DNA of 33,119 nucleotides from Bacteroidota bacterium (GTDB lineage Bacteria; Bacteroidota; Bacteroidia; Bacteroidales; GCA-2748055): NCBI GenBank assembly GCA_002748055.1, contig PDRI01000034.1, positions 1 to 33,119 of the forward strand, read 5' to 3'. Shown piece by piece: positions 15,337 to 24,209 of this stretch (position 1 is its first letter; each line of letters starts with the position of its first letter). The notes under the pieces were generated by a model. It saw only the letters and a program-made list of their open reading frames with translations, ran no database searches and was not told where the DNA came from. The position numbers and the translations under genes were made by a program.

Positions 15337-15418
15337 TGCGGATGAAGGGACTCGAACCCCCACTCCCGAAAGAACTAGATCCTAAGTCTAGCGCGTCTAC
15401 CAATTCCGCCACATCCGC
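15337..15418 (-). tRNA. tRNA-Leu (anticodon UAG)
   Basis: Cloverleaf on the minus strand. The acceptor stem is GCGGATG/CATCCGC and the discriminator is A. The anticodon stem is CTAGA/TCTAG with loop CTTAGGA, giving anticodon TAG (leucine, CUN). The long variable arm typical of class II tRNAs is present, with T arm GGGGGTTCGAGTCCC. CCA is not encoded, unlike tRNA-Pro in the same window. Length 82 nt. Confidence 0.95.
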
Positions 15419-15429
15419 AAAATGTCCCG

Positions 15430-15437
15430 CAAAAGTA
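15430..15437 (-). promoter_or_regulatory. Candidate -7 box for tRNA-Leu, overlapping the lptB terminator
   Basis: TACTTTTG on the minus strand matches TAnnTTTG, 12 nt before the tRNA 5' end. Its first three bases are the end of the terminator stem of lptB and its T's are the terminator's T tract. Confidence 0.45.
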
Positions 15438-15456
15438 ATCCAAATTTTTGGATTAC
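15431..15456 (-). terminator. Intrinsic terminator after lptB
   Basis: GTAATCCAAA-AA-TTTGGATTAC (minus strand; 15435-15456) is a perfect 10-bp stem with a two-base centre, followed by TTTT, 18 nt after the lptB stop. The stem is AT-rich, so it may be of moderate strength. Confidence 0.6.
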
Positions 15457-15473
15457 AAAGACCTAGAGCCTGG

Positions 15474-16196
15474 CTATCGCAATTCGAAGTTTTGTCCGAG
15501 GTACACTTTTCTGACCTGCTCGTCCTCTGCCAGCTGTGCACCGGTCCCTGCCTTAAGGATACTCCCCTCAAACATCAGGTAAGCACGATCGGTAATGGCA
15601 AGGGTTTCATGCACATTGTGATCGGTTATAAGAATGCCTATGTTTTTATCTTTCAGCCGCGACACGATTTGTTGAATATCCTCTACAGCAATCGGGTCTA
15701 CCCCGGCAAAGGGCTCATCCAGGAGGATAAAATGGGGATTTAATGCCAAAGCCCTGGCAATCTCGGTCCTCCGTCGTTCCCCCCCTGAAAGCTGTATGCC
15801 CAGACTCTTCCGAATTTTGGTCAGACCAAACTCCTCCAGAAGCGATTCGACACGCCTGCGCTGCTCGTTTCGATCCAGGGAGGACATTTCAAGAACAGCC
15901 CTGATGTTGTCCTCAATACTGAGTTTTCTGAAAACAGAGGCCTCCTGGGCAAGATAACCCAGGCCCATCCGGGCACGCTTATATACGGGTTCCCTGGTAA
16001 TGTCCTTTTCGTCGAGCAGAATACTGCCCTCATTCGGGGTAATGAGCCCGACCATCATGTAAAAGGTTGTGGTTTTCCCTGCACCATTCGGGCCCAGCAA
16101 ACCAACGATTTCACCCTGCTCCACATTCACCGAAACCTGATCGACCACCTTCCGGTTCTTGTACTTCTTGACAAGCTTATGTGTATGGAGTTTCAT
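15474..16196 (-). CDS. lptB: LPS export ABC transporter ATPase LptB
   Basis: Cytoplasmic ATPase of the LptB2FG complex, which extracts lipopolysaccharide from the inner membrane. Walker [10 protein letters not shown] is at 35-43. The Q-loop region [20 protein letters not shown] is highly typical of LptB. The signature is [15 protein letters not shown], Walker B is [15 protein letters not shown] and the switch histidine is in [10 protein letters not shown]. 240 residues is normal. It lies 6 nt after tatC and is probably co-transcribed. LptF/G/C are not in the window. Confidence 0.95.
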   Translation of the reverse strand: MKLHTHKLVKKYKNRKVVDQVSVNVEQGEIVGLLGPNGAGKTTTFYMMVGLITPNEGSILLDEKDITREPVYKRARMGLGYLAQEASVFRKLSIEDNIRAVLEMSSLDRNEQRRRVESLLEEFGLTKIRKSLGIQLSGGERRRTEIARALALNPHFILLDEPFAGVDPIAVEDIQQIVSRLKDKNIGILITDHNVHETLAITDRAYLMFEGSILKAGTGAQLAEDEQVRKVYLGQNFELR

Positions 16197-16202
16197 AGCG
16201 TA

Positions 16203-17216
16203 TTATGATCGGTTCTCAGGATCTTCCTCAGCAGGGCCTTCGTCCTTTTCTGAAGCACGATGCCCTTCCCCGGCAGGAGCTTCATCTATGAGGGTCCCTC
16301 CGGCAGCCTTACCCGGGCTCTCTTCCACATTCGCTTCTTCCTCAGCAGTCTTTTTCTTCCGCCTCTCGGCCTCGGCTTTCCGGCGTTTTTCTTCTTCCTT
16401 TCGCTCCCGATCCTCGGCCTCTCGTTGCCTGAGAATGCGGCGGCTAATCGCGATCCCTATTTCGTAAAGCACCATCAGTGGAAGGGCTACCAGCACCTGG
16501 CTGAAAACATCCGGCGGGGTAATAATGGCCGAGAGGGTAACGATGAGAATAATGGAATGCCTCCTGTACTTCTTCAGGAAGTCGGGCGTAACGAGTCCCA
16601 CCCGGCTCAGAAAATAAACCAGGATAGGAAGCTGAAATACGATGCCAGAAGCCAGCACCACCGAGGTCACAGTCTGTACATAAGACCGGAGGGTCGGGGC
16701 ACTGATCACACTCTCGCTCACCCGGTAATTCCCAAGAAAGTTAACCGACAGAGGCGAGATAATGTAGTACCCAAAACCAACTCCAAGCAGAAAAAGCAGG
16801 GAGGTGTAAAATACAGCTCCACTGGCGGTGCGCTTCTCGTTCTCGTAGAGGGCAGGCACAATAAAGCGCCAGAATTCCCAGAACATATAGGGAAATGCAA
16901 CCACAACACCGGCCACAAGAGAAACGATGATGTGCATAGAGAACTGCTCGGCCATCTTCACGGTCTGCAAACCAAATGGATCCTGGTTGATGCAAATACG
17001 CTGAAGCCCCAGAAATTCTCCCAACTGGCACAGCCATTTGTTTGTCACAAAGTCTGGCTCCTTCGGGGCCAGTATAATTTTATCGAAAACAATTTCCTTG
17101 AACACAAAGGCCACCAGGGCCATAATCACCACCGCTATCAGGGAGCGGATCAGATGGAACCGCATGACTTCCAGGTGCTCCAGGAAGGTCATCTCACCAT
17201 CATTCTTCTTACTCAT
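16203..17216 (-). CDS. tatC: Twin-arginine translocase subunit TatC with charged C-terminal tail
   Basis: Polytopic inner-membrane receptor for folded proteins with twin-arginine signal peptides. The N-terminal MTFLEHLEVMRFHLIRSL is the TatC signature, and about six membrane helices follow (AFPYMFWEFWRFIVPALYENEKR is a conserved block). Compared with E. coli TatC (258 residues) this one has 337. The first periplasmic loop is longer and holds two cysteines (WLCQLGEF, RICINQD), and the C-terminus adds about 65 residues rich in Glu, Lys and Arg, probably a cytoplasmic coiled or disordered tail. An imperfect -7 box (TTACTTTG) lies upstream. TatA is not seen here. Confidence 0.95.
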   Translation of the reverse strand: MSKKNDGEMTFLEHLEVMRFHLIRSLIAVVIMALVAFVFKEIVFDKIILAPKEPDFVTNKWLCQLGEFLGLQRICINQDPFGLQTVKMAEQFSMHIIVSLVAGVVVAFPYMFWEFWRFIVPALYENEKRTASGAVFYTSLLFLLGVGFGYYIISPLSVNFLGNYRVSESVISAPTLRSYVQTVTSVVLASGIVFQLPILVYFLSRVGLVTPDFLKKYRRHSIILIVTLSAIITPPDVFSQVLVALPLMVLYEIGIAISRRILRQREAEDRERKEEEKRRKAEAERRKKKTAEEEANVEESPGKAAGGTLIDEAPAGEGHRASEKDEGPAEEDPENRS

Positions 17217-17289
17217 GTTTCACAATTCTCAAAGCTGTGCAAAGTAACAAAAAAAAACCGAGCGCCTTAAAGAGCTGTATTTTTTATAC

Positions 17290-17297
17290 TATCTTTA
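17290..17297 (+). promoter_or_regulatory. Candidate -7 box for recQ
   Basis: TATCTTTA differs from TAnnTTTG at the last base; it sits 28 nt before the recQ ATG in the 109-nt divergent tatC-recQ spacer. Confidence 0.35.
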
Positions 17298-17325
17298 GTT
17301 TTCTGGAGGATCGAGAAGCAGATTG

Positions 17326-19509
17326 ATGGAAAACTTAGGCGCCATTTTACACGATAATCTGAAGAAGTTTTTCGGATTCGACAGCTTCAAAGGCAACCAG
17401 GAGAAGATCATCAGCAATGTTCTTCTCGGGAATGACACCTTTGTGCTGATGCCGACCGGTGGGGGAAAATCTCTCTGCTATCAGCTCCCTGCGCTCATCA
17501 AGGATGGTACAGCCATAGTTATATCTCCCCTGATTGCACTCATGAAAAACCAGGTAGATGCCATGCGAAGTTTCAGCCTGGACGATGGCGTGGCCCACTT
17601 CCTGAACTCTTCACTTACCAAAAATGCAATTGCGAAGGTCAAAAAGGACGTGCTTGAAAAACGCACCCGCTTATTGTATGTGGCACCGGAAAGCCTGACC
17701 AAGGAGGACAACATCGAATTCTTCAGGCAGGTGAATATCTCCTTCTATGCCATTGACGAAGCACACTGTATCTCAGAATGGGGGCATGATTTCCGACCCG
17801 AATACAGAAGAATAAGGCCCATCATCAATAAGATCGGGGAGGCTCCTCTTATTGCCCTTACTGCAACTGCTACACCCAAGGTTCAGCACGACATCCAGAA
17901 AAACCTGGATATGCTGGATGCAAATGTTTTCAAGTCCTCCTTCCGCCGCCATAACCTTTACTATGAGATCAGGCCGAAAGTGCATGCAACCAAGGAGATT
18001 ATCAAATTTATTCTGGCCAACAAAGGAAAATCGGGCATCATATACTGCCTCTCCAGAAAGAAGGTGGAAGAACTGGCCGAGACCCTGAAAGTAAACGGCA
18101 TCAAAGCGCTTCCCTACCATGCAGGCATGGATGCCATGACCCGTTCATCCAATCAGGACCTTTTCCTGATGGAAGAAGTGGATGTCATTGTAGCCACCAT
18201 TGCCTTTGGCATGGGCATCGACAAACCCGATGTCAGGTTCGTCATTCATTACGACATCCCCAAGAGCCTTGAGGGCTACTACCAGGAAACCGGGAGAGCC
18301 GGCCGGGATGGCGGCGAGGGACGCTGCATCGCTTTTTACAGTTACAAGGATATTCAAAAACTGGAGAAATTCATGCAGGGCAAGCCTGTGGCCGAGCAGG
18401 AAATTGGAAAACAACTGTTAATGGAAACCGTGGCTTATGCCGAGTCGGCGGTTTGCCGTCCGAAACTCCTCCTGAATTATTTTGGAGAGCAGATGTCCGA
18501 GAGCTGTGGAAACTGCGACAACTGTCTTCACCCAAAAGAAAAATTCGAAGGAAAAGATGATGTGCTTCTGGGATTACGGGCCATTCTGGGTGTGCAGGAA
18601 AAATTTAAAACGGAACACGTGGCCGCTGTCCTTGCAGGTAATGCAAACAGTGCAGTTAAGACCTACAAGCATCACGAATCCGAGTTTTTTGGGGCGGGCA
18701 AAGAAAAGGGCGAGCGCCTTTGGAATGCAGTCCTCAGACAAGCCCTTGTTGCCGGCCTCATCACCAAGGACATTGAAAACTATGGCCTTTTGAAACTGAC
18801 GCCAAAAGGGCACGCCTTTCTGAAAGAGCCTCATTCGATGATGCTCACCCGGGACCATGATTTTGACATTGCCCCGGAAGAAGGCCCATCAGTTGGCGGC
18901 GGAGGTACCGGTGCGGTGGACAACGAATTGTTGCACATCTTAAAGAATTTGCGCAAGCAAATGTCCAAATCCCTCGACCTTCCTCCCTTTATTATTTTTC
19001 AGGATCATTCACTCGAAGACATGGCCATCCAATATCCTGTTAAGATTGAGGAGCTTCAAAACATCGTTGGGGTCGGAGCCGGGAAAGCCAGGAAGTTTGG
19101 CAAACGATTTGTTGACGTGATTGCCGGATATGTAGAAGAAAAAGACATCATCCGTCCGCAGGACATGGTGGTTAAATCGGTGGTTAAGAAATCCGGTGTC
19201 AAGGTTTATATCATACAAAGCATCGATAGAAAACTACCACTTGATGACATCGCCGATGCCAAGAACATGGGGATGATGGACCTGATTGAAGAGATTGAAG
19301 CCATTGTTCACTCCGGCACTAAACTGAACATCGACTACTACCTCGACGAGATCATGGACGAAGAAAAGCAAGACGAGATCTTCGAATACTTCCGCGAGGC
19401 CGAAACCGAATCGGTCGATGAGGCCCTGAATGAACTGGGAGAAGAAGACTTTTCAGAAGAGGAAATCAGGCTGGTTCGTATTAAATTTTTCTCCGAGCTT
19501 GCAAACTAA
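17326..19509 (+). CDS. recQ: ATP-dependent DNA helicase RecQ
   Basis: 3'-to-5' helicase for recombination repair. Walker A MPTGGGKSLCYQ is near residue 44 and the DEAH box plus aromatic loop DEAHCISEWGHDFRPEY near 145. Helicase motif VI is QETGRAGRDG near 325. The zinc-binding domain is C...SCGNCDNCL, followed by a winged-helix RQC domain and an HRDC domain (FIIFQDHSLEDMA). A further C-terminal helical domain runs to the end, as in other long Bacteroidota RecQ proteins. The TTG used by the ORF track directly precedes ATG 17326, which is the preferred start (727 residues). It is followed after one base by an ABC transporter gene. Confidence 0.95.
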   Translation: MENLGAILHDNLKKFFGFDSFKGNQEKIISNVLLGNDTFVLMPTGGGKSLCYQLPALIKDGTAIVISPLIALMKNQVDAMRSFSLDDGVAHFLNSSLTKNAIAKVKKDVLEKRTRLLYVAPESLTKEDNIEFFRQVNISFYAIDEAHCISEWGHDFRPEYRRIRPIINKIGEAPLIALTATATPKVQHDIQKNLDMLDANVFKSSFRRHNLYYEIRPKVHATKEIIKFILANKGKSGIIYCLSRKKVEELAETLKVNGIKALPYHAGMDAMTRSSNQDLFLMEEVDVIVATIAFGMGIDKPDVRFVIHYDIPKSLEGYYQETGRAGRDGGEGRCIAFYSYKDIQKLEKFMQGKPVAEQEIGKQLLMETVAYAESAVCRPKLLLNYFGEQMSESCGNCDNCLHPKEKFEGKDDVLLGLRAILGVQEKFKTEHVAAVLAGNANSAVKTYKHHESEFFGAGKEKGERLWNAVLRQALVAGLITKDIENYGLLKLTPKGHAFLKEPHSMMLTRDHDFDIAPEEGPSVGGGGTGAVDNELLHILKNLRKQMSKSLDLPPFIIFQDHSLEDMAIQYPVKIEELQNIVGVGAGKARKFGKRFVDVIAGYVEEKDIIRPQDMVVKSVVKKSGVKVYIIQSIDRKLPLDDIADAKNMGMMDLIEEIEAIVHSGTKLNIDYYLDEIMDEEKQDEIFEYFREAETESVDEALNELGEEDFSEEEIRLVRIKFFSELAN

Positions 19510-19510
19510 T

Positions 19511-20413
19511 ATGAATGAAATACTTTCGATCAGGGGATTGTCAAAATCCTATAGGAACATCCGTGCTCTAAACAAGTTAAATCTCGAAATCAAGGAGGGC
19601 CAGGCTTATGGGATCCTGGGGCCAAACGGAAGTGGAAAAACAACCACCCTCTCCATCATTATGGGCATCTTAAAGGCCGATCAGGGGAGCTTTTCCTGGT
19701 TCGGAGAAGCCCCCGCACCGGGCCAGCGTCGAGCCATAGGTTCGCTCATCGAAAACCCCCACTTCTACCCCTACCTCAGCCTCGTCAGGAATCTTCAGAT
19801 TGTCTGCGACATCAAGCAAATATCCTATGAAAGCATTGAGCCTGCACTGGAATCGACGAAGCTGCTTAAGCGCAAACGTTCAAGATTTTCGACCCTTTCG
19901 CTGGGAATGAAACAAAGACTTGGAATTGCAGCTGCCCTGCTGGGCAATCCAAAGGTACTGGTACTGGATGAACCCACCAATGGACTCGACCCGGAAGGAA
20001 TCGCCGAGGTCAGGGAAATCATCCTCCAACAGGTCGAACGTGGAAGTACCCTGATTATGGCCTCTCACATTCTGAATGAGGTGGAGAAAATATGCGACCA
20101 TGTCGCCATCCTGAAAAAGGGAGAACTGCTGGCCGACGGGCCGGTCAGGGAACTGCTGGCCGAAGAGGAAATCCTGGAGGTTGGGGCTGCCGACAATCAG
20201 GCCCTTCTATCTGTCTTTTCCGAGAGTGAGCTGGTGAAGGATCTTCATACTGAAAATGGCTTGCTGATCCTGACCCTTACCCGGGGAACCACTGCAGCGG
20301 ATATCAATCTCTACGCCCACCGGCACAAGCAGACCCTCCACCACATGAACAGCCGAAAACGCAGCCTAGAAGCCCAGTTTCTGGAACTGGTCAAAGAAGA
20401 TCAAATACCATGA
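19511..20413 (+). CDS. ABC transporter ATP-binding protein (ABC-2 exporter type)
   Basis: Start is ATG 19511 (MNEILSIRGLSKSYRNIRAL), one base after the recQ stop; the ORF track extends 27 codons into recQ. The 300-residue product has Walker A GPNGSGKTT near 38-46, signature SLGMKQRLGIAAAL near 136, Walker B VLVLDEPTNGLDPEG and a switch histidine (MASHIL). The roughly 80 residues after the nucleotide-binding domain resemble the tails of BcrA-like ATPases. It energises the membrane subunit encoded next, with which it overlaps by 4 nt (ATGA). Substrate unknown: candidates are antimicrobial peptides or a lipid-linked molecule. Confidence 0.9.
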   Translation: MNEILSIRGLSKSYRNIRALNKLNLEIKEGQAYGILGPNGSGKTTTLSIIMGILKADQGSFSWFGEAPAPGQRRAIGSLIENPHFYPYLSLVRNLQIVCDIKQISYESIEPALESTKLLKRKRSRFSTLSLGMKQRLGIAAALLGNPKVLVLDEPTNGLDPEGIAEVREIILQQVERGSTLIMASHILNEVEKICDHVAILKKGELLADGPVRELLAEEEILEVGAADNQALLSVFSESELVKDLHTENGLLILTLTRGTTAADINLYAHRHKQTLHHMNSRKRSLEAQFLELVKEDQIP

Positions 20414-21234
20414 TTGGAAAACTCCTGCATATAGAACAGATTAAACTGTTCCATTACAAGCCCTTCAGAATTACCCTGGGCATCTATTTCCTGGCCTTTA
20501 CGCTTGGCCTGCTCATCTATCCTGCCCTCGACAAGCAGATTCCGGTGGTTTCCTTAAGTGATCTCTTCCGCTTTCCCGAAGCCTGGCTCTTCCTCGCCTG
20601 GATCACCGAGCCTTACAATGTCATGCTGGCCCTGGTGGTGATCATGATTACCACCAAGGAGTTTAGCGAGCACACCTTCAAAACCCAGTTGATCTATGGC
20701 TTAAGCAGAAATGAACTCCTGCTGCAGAAACTGCTATCCATCCTGGCCCTGGCCCTGTTCGCCACCCTGCTCATCGGACTGAGCGCGCTCAGCCTGGGCC
20801 TGATTTACAGCTACAAGCTTACTTTCCGGATTGCATTTGAAAATGCCTGGATCCTGGGCAGCTATGCGCTCTCGGCCATTGCCTATATGAGTTCGGGCCT
20901 GTTAATCGCACTGTTAGTCAGAAATACAGCGCTTTCGCTGCTCACCCTGCTGGCCTTGCGCACCTTCGTTGATCCGGTTTCGTGGCTCATTCTCCGCAAT
21001 CACGAAGGCAAATGGTATCTGCCCTACCGGGTCATTACCAGGCTGACTCCAATGCCCGATCTGCTCGAAATCTTTCAGCGGAAAATGAACAGCAATGAGC
21101 CCCTTGACGATGCAGCCCTCGAAATTGTGCCCAAGGGACTGCCTCCCTGGACCACCATCCTGCTTGCCCTCGCCTATACGGTCCTTTTCGTCTTCCTCAG
21201 CCAGCGTGTGCTACAGCGCAGGCGCTTGAACTAG
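20410..21234 (+). CDS. ABC transporter permease (ABC-2 type)
   Basis: A 274-residue membrane subunit with about six hydrophobic segments (for example ITLGIYFLAFTLGLLIYPAL, NVMLALVVIMITT, LLSILALALFATLLIGLSALSLG). The TTKEFSEHTFKTQLIYGLSR stretch after the second span is the coupling-helix region common in ABC-2 permeases next to BcrA-like ATPases. The ATGA overlap with the ATPase gene shows translational coupling. Its stop lies 19 nt before the convergent glycosyltransferase stop; no clear terminator is visible between them. Confidence 0.85.
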   Translation: MIGKLLHIEQIKLFHYKPFRITLGIYFLAFTLGLLIYPALDKQIPVVSLSDLFRFPEAWLFLAWITEPYNVMLALVVIMITTKEFSEHTFKTQLIYGLSRNELLLQKLLSILALALFATLLIGLSALSLGLIYSYKLTFRIAFENAWILGSYALSAIAYMSSGLLIALLVRNTALSLLTLLALRTFVDPVSWLILRNHEGKWYLPYRVITRLTPMPDLLEIFQRKMNSNEPLDDAALEIVPKGLPPWTTILLALAYTVLFVFLSQRVLQRRRLN

Positions 21235-21253
21235 GGCTTGCTGAAAAACACAA

Positions 21254-22375
21254 TCAAGAATTATACATCATTCGTCTGCCTTTCCAGGGAGGGGCCTTGC
21301 GAACGGAGCCAAGCAGGACCACCAGGTAGAAGGGATAGTACATCAAAAACACCAGTGGAAAAAACAGCATGCTCCTGAGCTGCCCTGTCCGGCGGGCCAT
21401 GCTTCCGCATAGCAGAAAATCGCTGAAGAATTTCAATCCGATAAGCAGCAGCACTTCCGGCCAGCATCCCGGGTAAAGCAGCGAAAGCAAAGGTGAGAGG
21501 CCAATGCAAACATTCGCCAGCACAACCAAAACAGCCAGGCTTTGAATATCGGGCATCGCATAATAGGGGCTTTTCGACATCCAGCGAAGCCGTTGGTGTA
21601 TCAGCCTCCTCCATCGCCCCTGGGGCACGGTTTTAACAAGTGCGCCGGAGTCGCCCAGATAAGCCTGTTTTCTGCCGAGTTTCCGGGCTCCAATCATCAG
21701 GAACATATCATCGCCTGAGGGGGTTCGTTCGACCGGATCAAAGCGCCTTGTGTCGTCATAGAGGCTCTTTTTGTACATCAGATTGGCACCGTTGCACATC
21801 AGGGGCCGTCCGTAGGCAAAAGACCCTGCACCGGCAGCCTGCAGACTAAGAAGATCGAGCCTCTCAAAAGCTGCAGCCAGATTCTTCAGAGTGCCAGCTG
21901 TCGTTACCGGCCCGGCATAAAACTCAGCCCTGCCCGAAGCTGCTGCCCGGGCGTGGAGCGATATGAACTGCGGACCCACACGGCAATCGGCATCACATTG
22001 CAGAACCCACTCGCTTTCTGCCACTTCCATGCCTGCTGCGAGCGCGGCTTTCTTGCCCTCCCGACCCGCTTCAAGCTGAATGCACTGCATGTGCGCGGAA
22101 ACCGACAGCAGTTCGCGGAGCAGGAAGCGGCCTCCATCCCGGGAATGATCGTCGACAAAGATGGCCCGCCACTTCTCCCCCGGATAGTCCTGGGCGAGCA
22201 GGTCTCTCACAAGCCCGGGCAGATGAACGGCCTCGTCCCTGAACGGAACAATGAGCGTTAGTTTACAATCCGGCACATGATCGCCGGGAGGAGCTCTGAA
22301 CACCCTGAGCAAACCGACAAAGAGCAGGCCCACAAGCACCAGATAGAGCAGCACTATTGCATAGATTATCAACAC
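21254..22375 (-). CDS. Membrane-anchored family 2 glycosyltransferase
   Basis: GTG 22375 (VLIIYAIVLLYLVLVGLLF) is preferred over the ORF-track start, because it lies 8 nt after the receiver-protein stop and begins directly with the first membrane helix. The product has 373 residues. The GT-A domain begins LTLIVPFRDE and contains VDDHS, QCDADC (DxD-like), SGDDMFLM and QRLRW (QxxRW). These are the four motifs of processive-type GT2 enzymes. Three or so C-terminal membrane helices follow (SLAVLVVLANVCIGLSPLLS and others). It probably transfers sugars to a polyprenyl or lipid acceptor, or makes an exopolysaccharide; the sugar is unknown. It is last in a four-gene operon. Confidence 0.85.
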   Translation of the reverse strand: MLIIYAIVLLYLVLVGLLFVGLLRVFRAPPGDHVPDCKLTLIVPFRDEAVHLPGLVRDLLAQDYPGEKWRAIFVDDHSRDGGRFLLRELLSVSAHMQCIQLEAGREGKKAALAAGMEVAESEWVLQCDADCRVGPQFISLHARAAASGRAEFYAGPVTTAGTLKNLAAAFERLDLLSLQAAGAGSFAYGRPLMCNGANLMYKKSLYDDTRRFDPVERTPSGDDMFLMIGARKLGRKQAYLGDSGALVKTVPQGRWRRLIHQRLRWMSKSPYYAMPDIQSLAVLVVLANVCIGLSPLLSLLYPGCWPEVLLLIGLKFFSDFLLCGSMARRTGQLRSMLFFPLVFLMYYPFYLVVLLGSVRKAPPWKGRRMMYNS

Positions 22376-22383
22376 GGGCGGGT

Positions 22384-22785
22384 CTATTGATCGCTGAACA
22401 GCTCTTGCATCTTCAGAAAAAGAAGTCTGAAATTGACAGGCTTTGGAAAGAATCCGTCGCATCCGGCTGCCTTACTGGCTGCCCTGTCTTCCTGAAAAGC
22501 ATTGGCCGTTGTCGCCAGTACGGGAAGCCCGGGCCGCGAGGCCTTGATGGTGCGGGTAACTTCAAGCCCATCAATATCCGGAAGCTTCATGTCCATCAGG
22601 ACCAGCTTGAGTCCCGGCTCTTCCGAAACACAGGAGATGGCTTCCCTGCCGTTCTTTGCGCGCAGGGTCTCTACATTTACCCGTTTTAGTAAAGCCGCCA
22701 GCAATTGAAAATACATGTCGTTGTCTTCAACCACCAACACCTTCCTGCCAGCAAAATCAAATCCATATTTCTGCCCGGCAGCCAT
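22384..22785 (-). CDS. Stand-alone response regulator receiver protein
   Basis: The start is ATG 22785 (MAAGQKYGFDFAGRKVLVVED), 2 nt after the transporter stop; the longer ORF is antisense noise inside the transporter gene. The 133 residues are one CheY-like receiver domain. The acidic pair is in VVEDND, the phospho-acceptor aspartate in VLMDMKLPDIDGLEV, the switch threonine in ATTANAF and the lysine in FFPKPV. There is no output domain. The short lead-in DFAGRKVLVVEDND and the sequence style resemble the receiver of hybrid histidine kinases, so it may be a phosphotransfer module split from such a kinase. No kinase is encoded nearby. Confidence 0.88.
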   Translation of the reverse strand: MAAGQKYGFDFAGRKVLVVEDNDMYFQLLAALLKRVNVETLRAKNGREAISCVSEEPGLKLVLMDMKLPDIDGLEVTRTIKASRPGLPVLATTANAFQEDRAASKAAGCDGFFPKPVNFRLLFLKMQELFSDQ

Positions 22786-22787
22786 TC

Positions 22788-24209
22788 CTAACCCAGCAAA
22801 ACACCTATGATGGTAGCGGAAAGAAGAGAGGCCAGCGATCCGGCCAGAAGGGCCCTCATGCCAAAGCGGGCCAGCAAAACACGCCTGCCTGGTGCGATGG
22901 CCCCAATGCCCCCAATCTGTATCCCGACGGAGGCGAAATTGGCAAAACCGCAAAGCATATAAACCGACATGATGATGGATTTCGGGTGTGCAAACAACCC
23001 GGCCGCTTTCATCTCTGCCAAATCTGTATAGGCTATAAACTCGGTCATAATTAACTTCTTGCCAAGCAAAGAACCTACCAGGCTGATGTCTTCAGTACCA
23101 ACCCCTATCAGCCACATCAGGGGCGACAGTGCATAGCCCAGCAGGAATTCCAGGCTCAGCTCATCGTACTTTCCTCCCGTCCAGGTCAGAATACACCCAT
23201 TGAGCGAGGTCCAGTCGCCAACCTTGAACAAAATGAAATTGAACATGGCAATAAAGGCCACAAACACCAGCAACATTGCGCCGACATTTACCGCCAGGCG
23301 AAGGCCATCGGTAGTTCCGTTCGAAACAGCATCGAGGACGTTCTTTCCAACCTCTGCCCTGGAAACCTCAAGTTTGCGATCAAAGCTTTCGGTTTCGGGC
23401 ACGATAATTTTCGATATCACAACCACACCCGGCGCAGCCATAATAGAAGCCGTAAGCAAATGCTTGGCGAAAATAATCTGCTGGACAGGATCACCCCCCC
23501 CAAGGAAACCGATATAGGCTGCCAGCACACCCCCTGCAAGGGTCGCCATCCCTCCGGACATCACAAGGAGGATCTCCGATTTGGTCATCTTCTCCAGATA
23601 GGGCTTGACAAGCAATGGGGATTCGGTCTGTCCCAGAAAAATGTTCCCTGCCACAGAAAGGCTTTCCGGACCGGAGAGGCCAAGCAGCCTGGACAGCAGA
23701 TAGCCAAAGCCCCGAACAAAAACCTGAATGATCCCCAGATAGAAAAGCAGGCTGGAAAGGGCCGAAAAGAAGATGATGGTAGGGAGAATCGTAAAAGCAA
23801 AATTCCGGAGGGCCACATCCACCTGCTTGGTGTCGTTCCGCTTCAGAAGATAAGTCACCCCGTCCTGGGTAAACTGCAGAATCTTCACAAAAAGCCCCCC
23901 GACGATCTCAAAAAACTCCTGAATAAAGGGAACATAGAGGACCCCCACTGCCAACAATACCTGAAAACCCAGCCCCCGGCCTACCATGGTCCAGTTCACC
24001 GCCTTTCTGTTCGAGGAAAACAACCAGGCCAGGCCTATGAGAACAACCATACCAAGCATCCCGCGTACCAGGCGAACAAAATCAAAAGAAAATCCGCCCG
24101 ACTGGGGCAATAGGTTTGACATTGAACCGGACTGGCTAACCAGATTCGAACCTAGGGTAACCAGGCTATCTGCCACCTGGCCACTCTGCATCAGGGTGTC
24201 GGATATCAT
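22788..24209 (-). CDS. CNT family nucleoside transporter (NupC-like)
   Basis: Inner-membrane cation-coupled uptake of nucleosides. 473 residues with many hydrophobic segments. Family motifs include FLGQTESPLLVKPYLEKMTKSE in the transport core, MATLAGGVLAAYIGFLGG, and the C-terminal MLCGFANFASVGIQIGGIGAIAPGRR, which is the classical CNT end block. About 45 residues before the first span (MISDTLMQSGQVADSLVTLGS) form an extra N-terminal segment. It overlaps the upstream gene by 4 nt (ATGA) and is followed 2 nt later by the receiver gene. Confidence 0.93.
   Translation of the reverse strand: MISDTLMQSGQVADSLVTLGSNLVSQSGSMSNLLPQSGGFSFDFVRLVRGMLGMVVLIGLAWLFSSNRKAVNWTMVGRGLGFQVLLAVGVLYVPFIQEFFEIVGGLFVKILQFTQDGVTYLLKRNDTKQVDVALRNFAFTILPTIIFFSALSSLLFYLGIIQVFVRGFGYLLSRLLGLSGPESLSVAGNIFLGQTESPLLVKPYLEKMTKSEILLVMSGGMATLAGGVLAAYIGFLGGGDPVQQIIFAKHLLTASIMAAPGVVVISKIIVPETESFDRKLEVSRAEVGKNVLDAVSNGTTDGLRLAVNVGAMLLVFVAFIAMFNFILFKVGDWTSLNGCILTWTGGKYDELSLEFLLGYALSPLMWLIGVGTEDISLVGSLLGKKLIMTEFIAYTDLAEMKAAGLFAHPKSIIMSVYMLCGFANFASVGIQIGGIGAIAPGRRVLLARFGMRALLAGSLASLLSATIIGVLLG

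Noticed and set aside
16260-17270. 336-codon ORF on the + strand opposite tatC
   Set aside because: It is exactly antisense to tatC, whose protein matches its family along its length. The translation is rich in His, Arg, Gln and Asn without domain features, so it is a shadow of the tatC codon pattern.
22786-22953. N-terminal extension of the receiver protein in the ORF track
   Set aside because: It lies inside the transporter coding sequence, and its residues (RRDTDWGHWGHRTRQ) look like out-of-frame translation.
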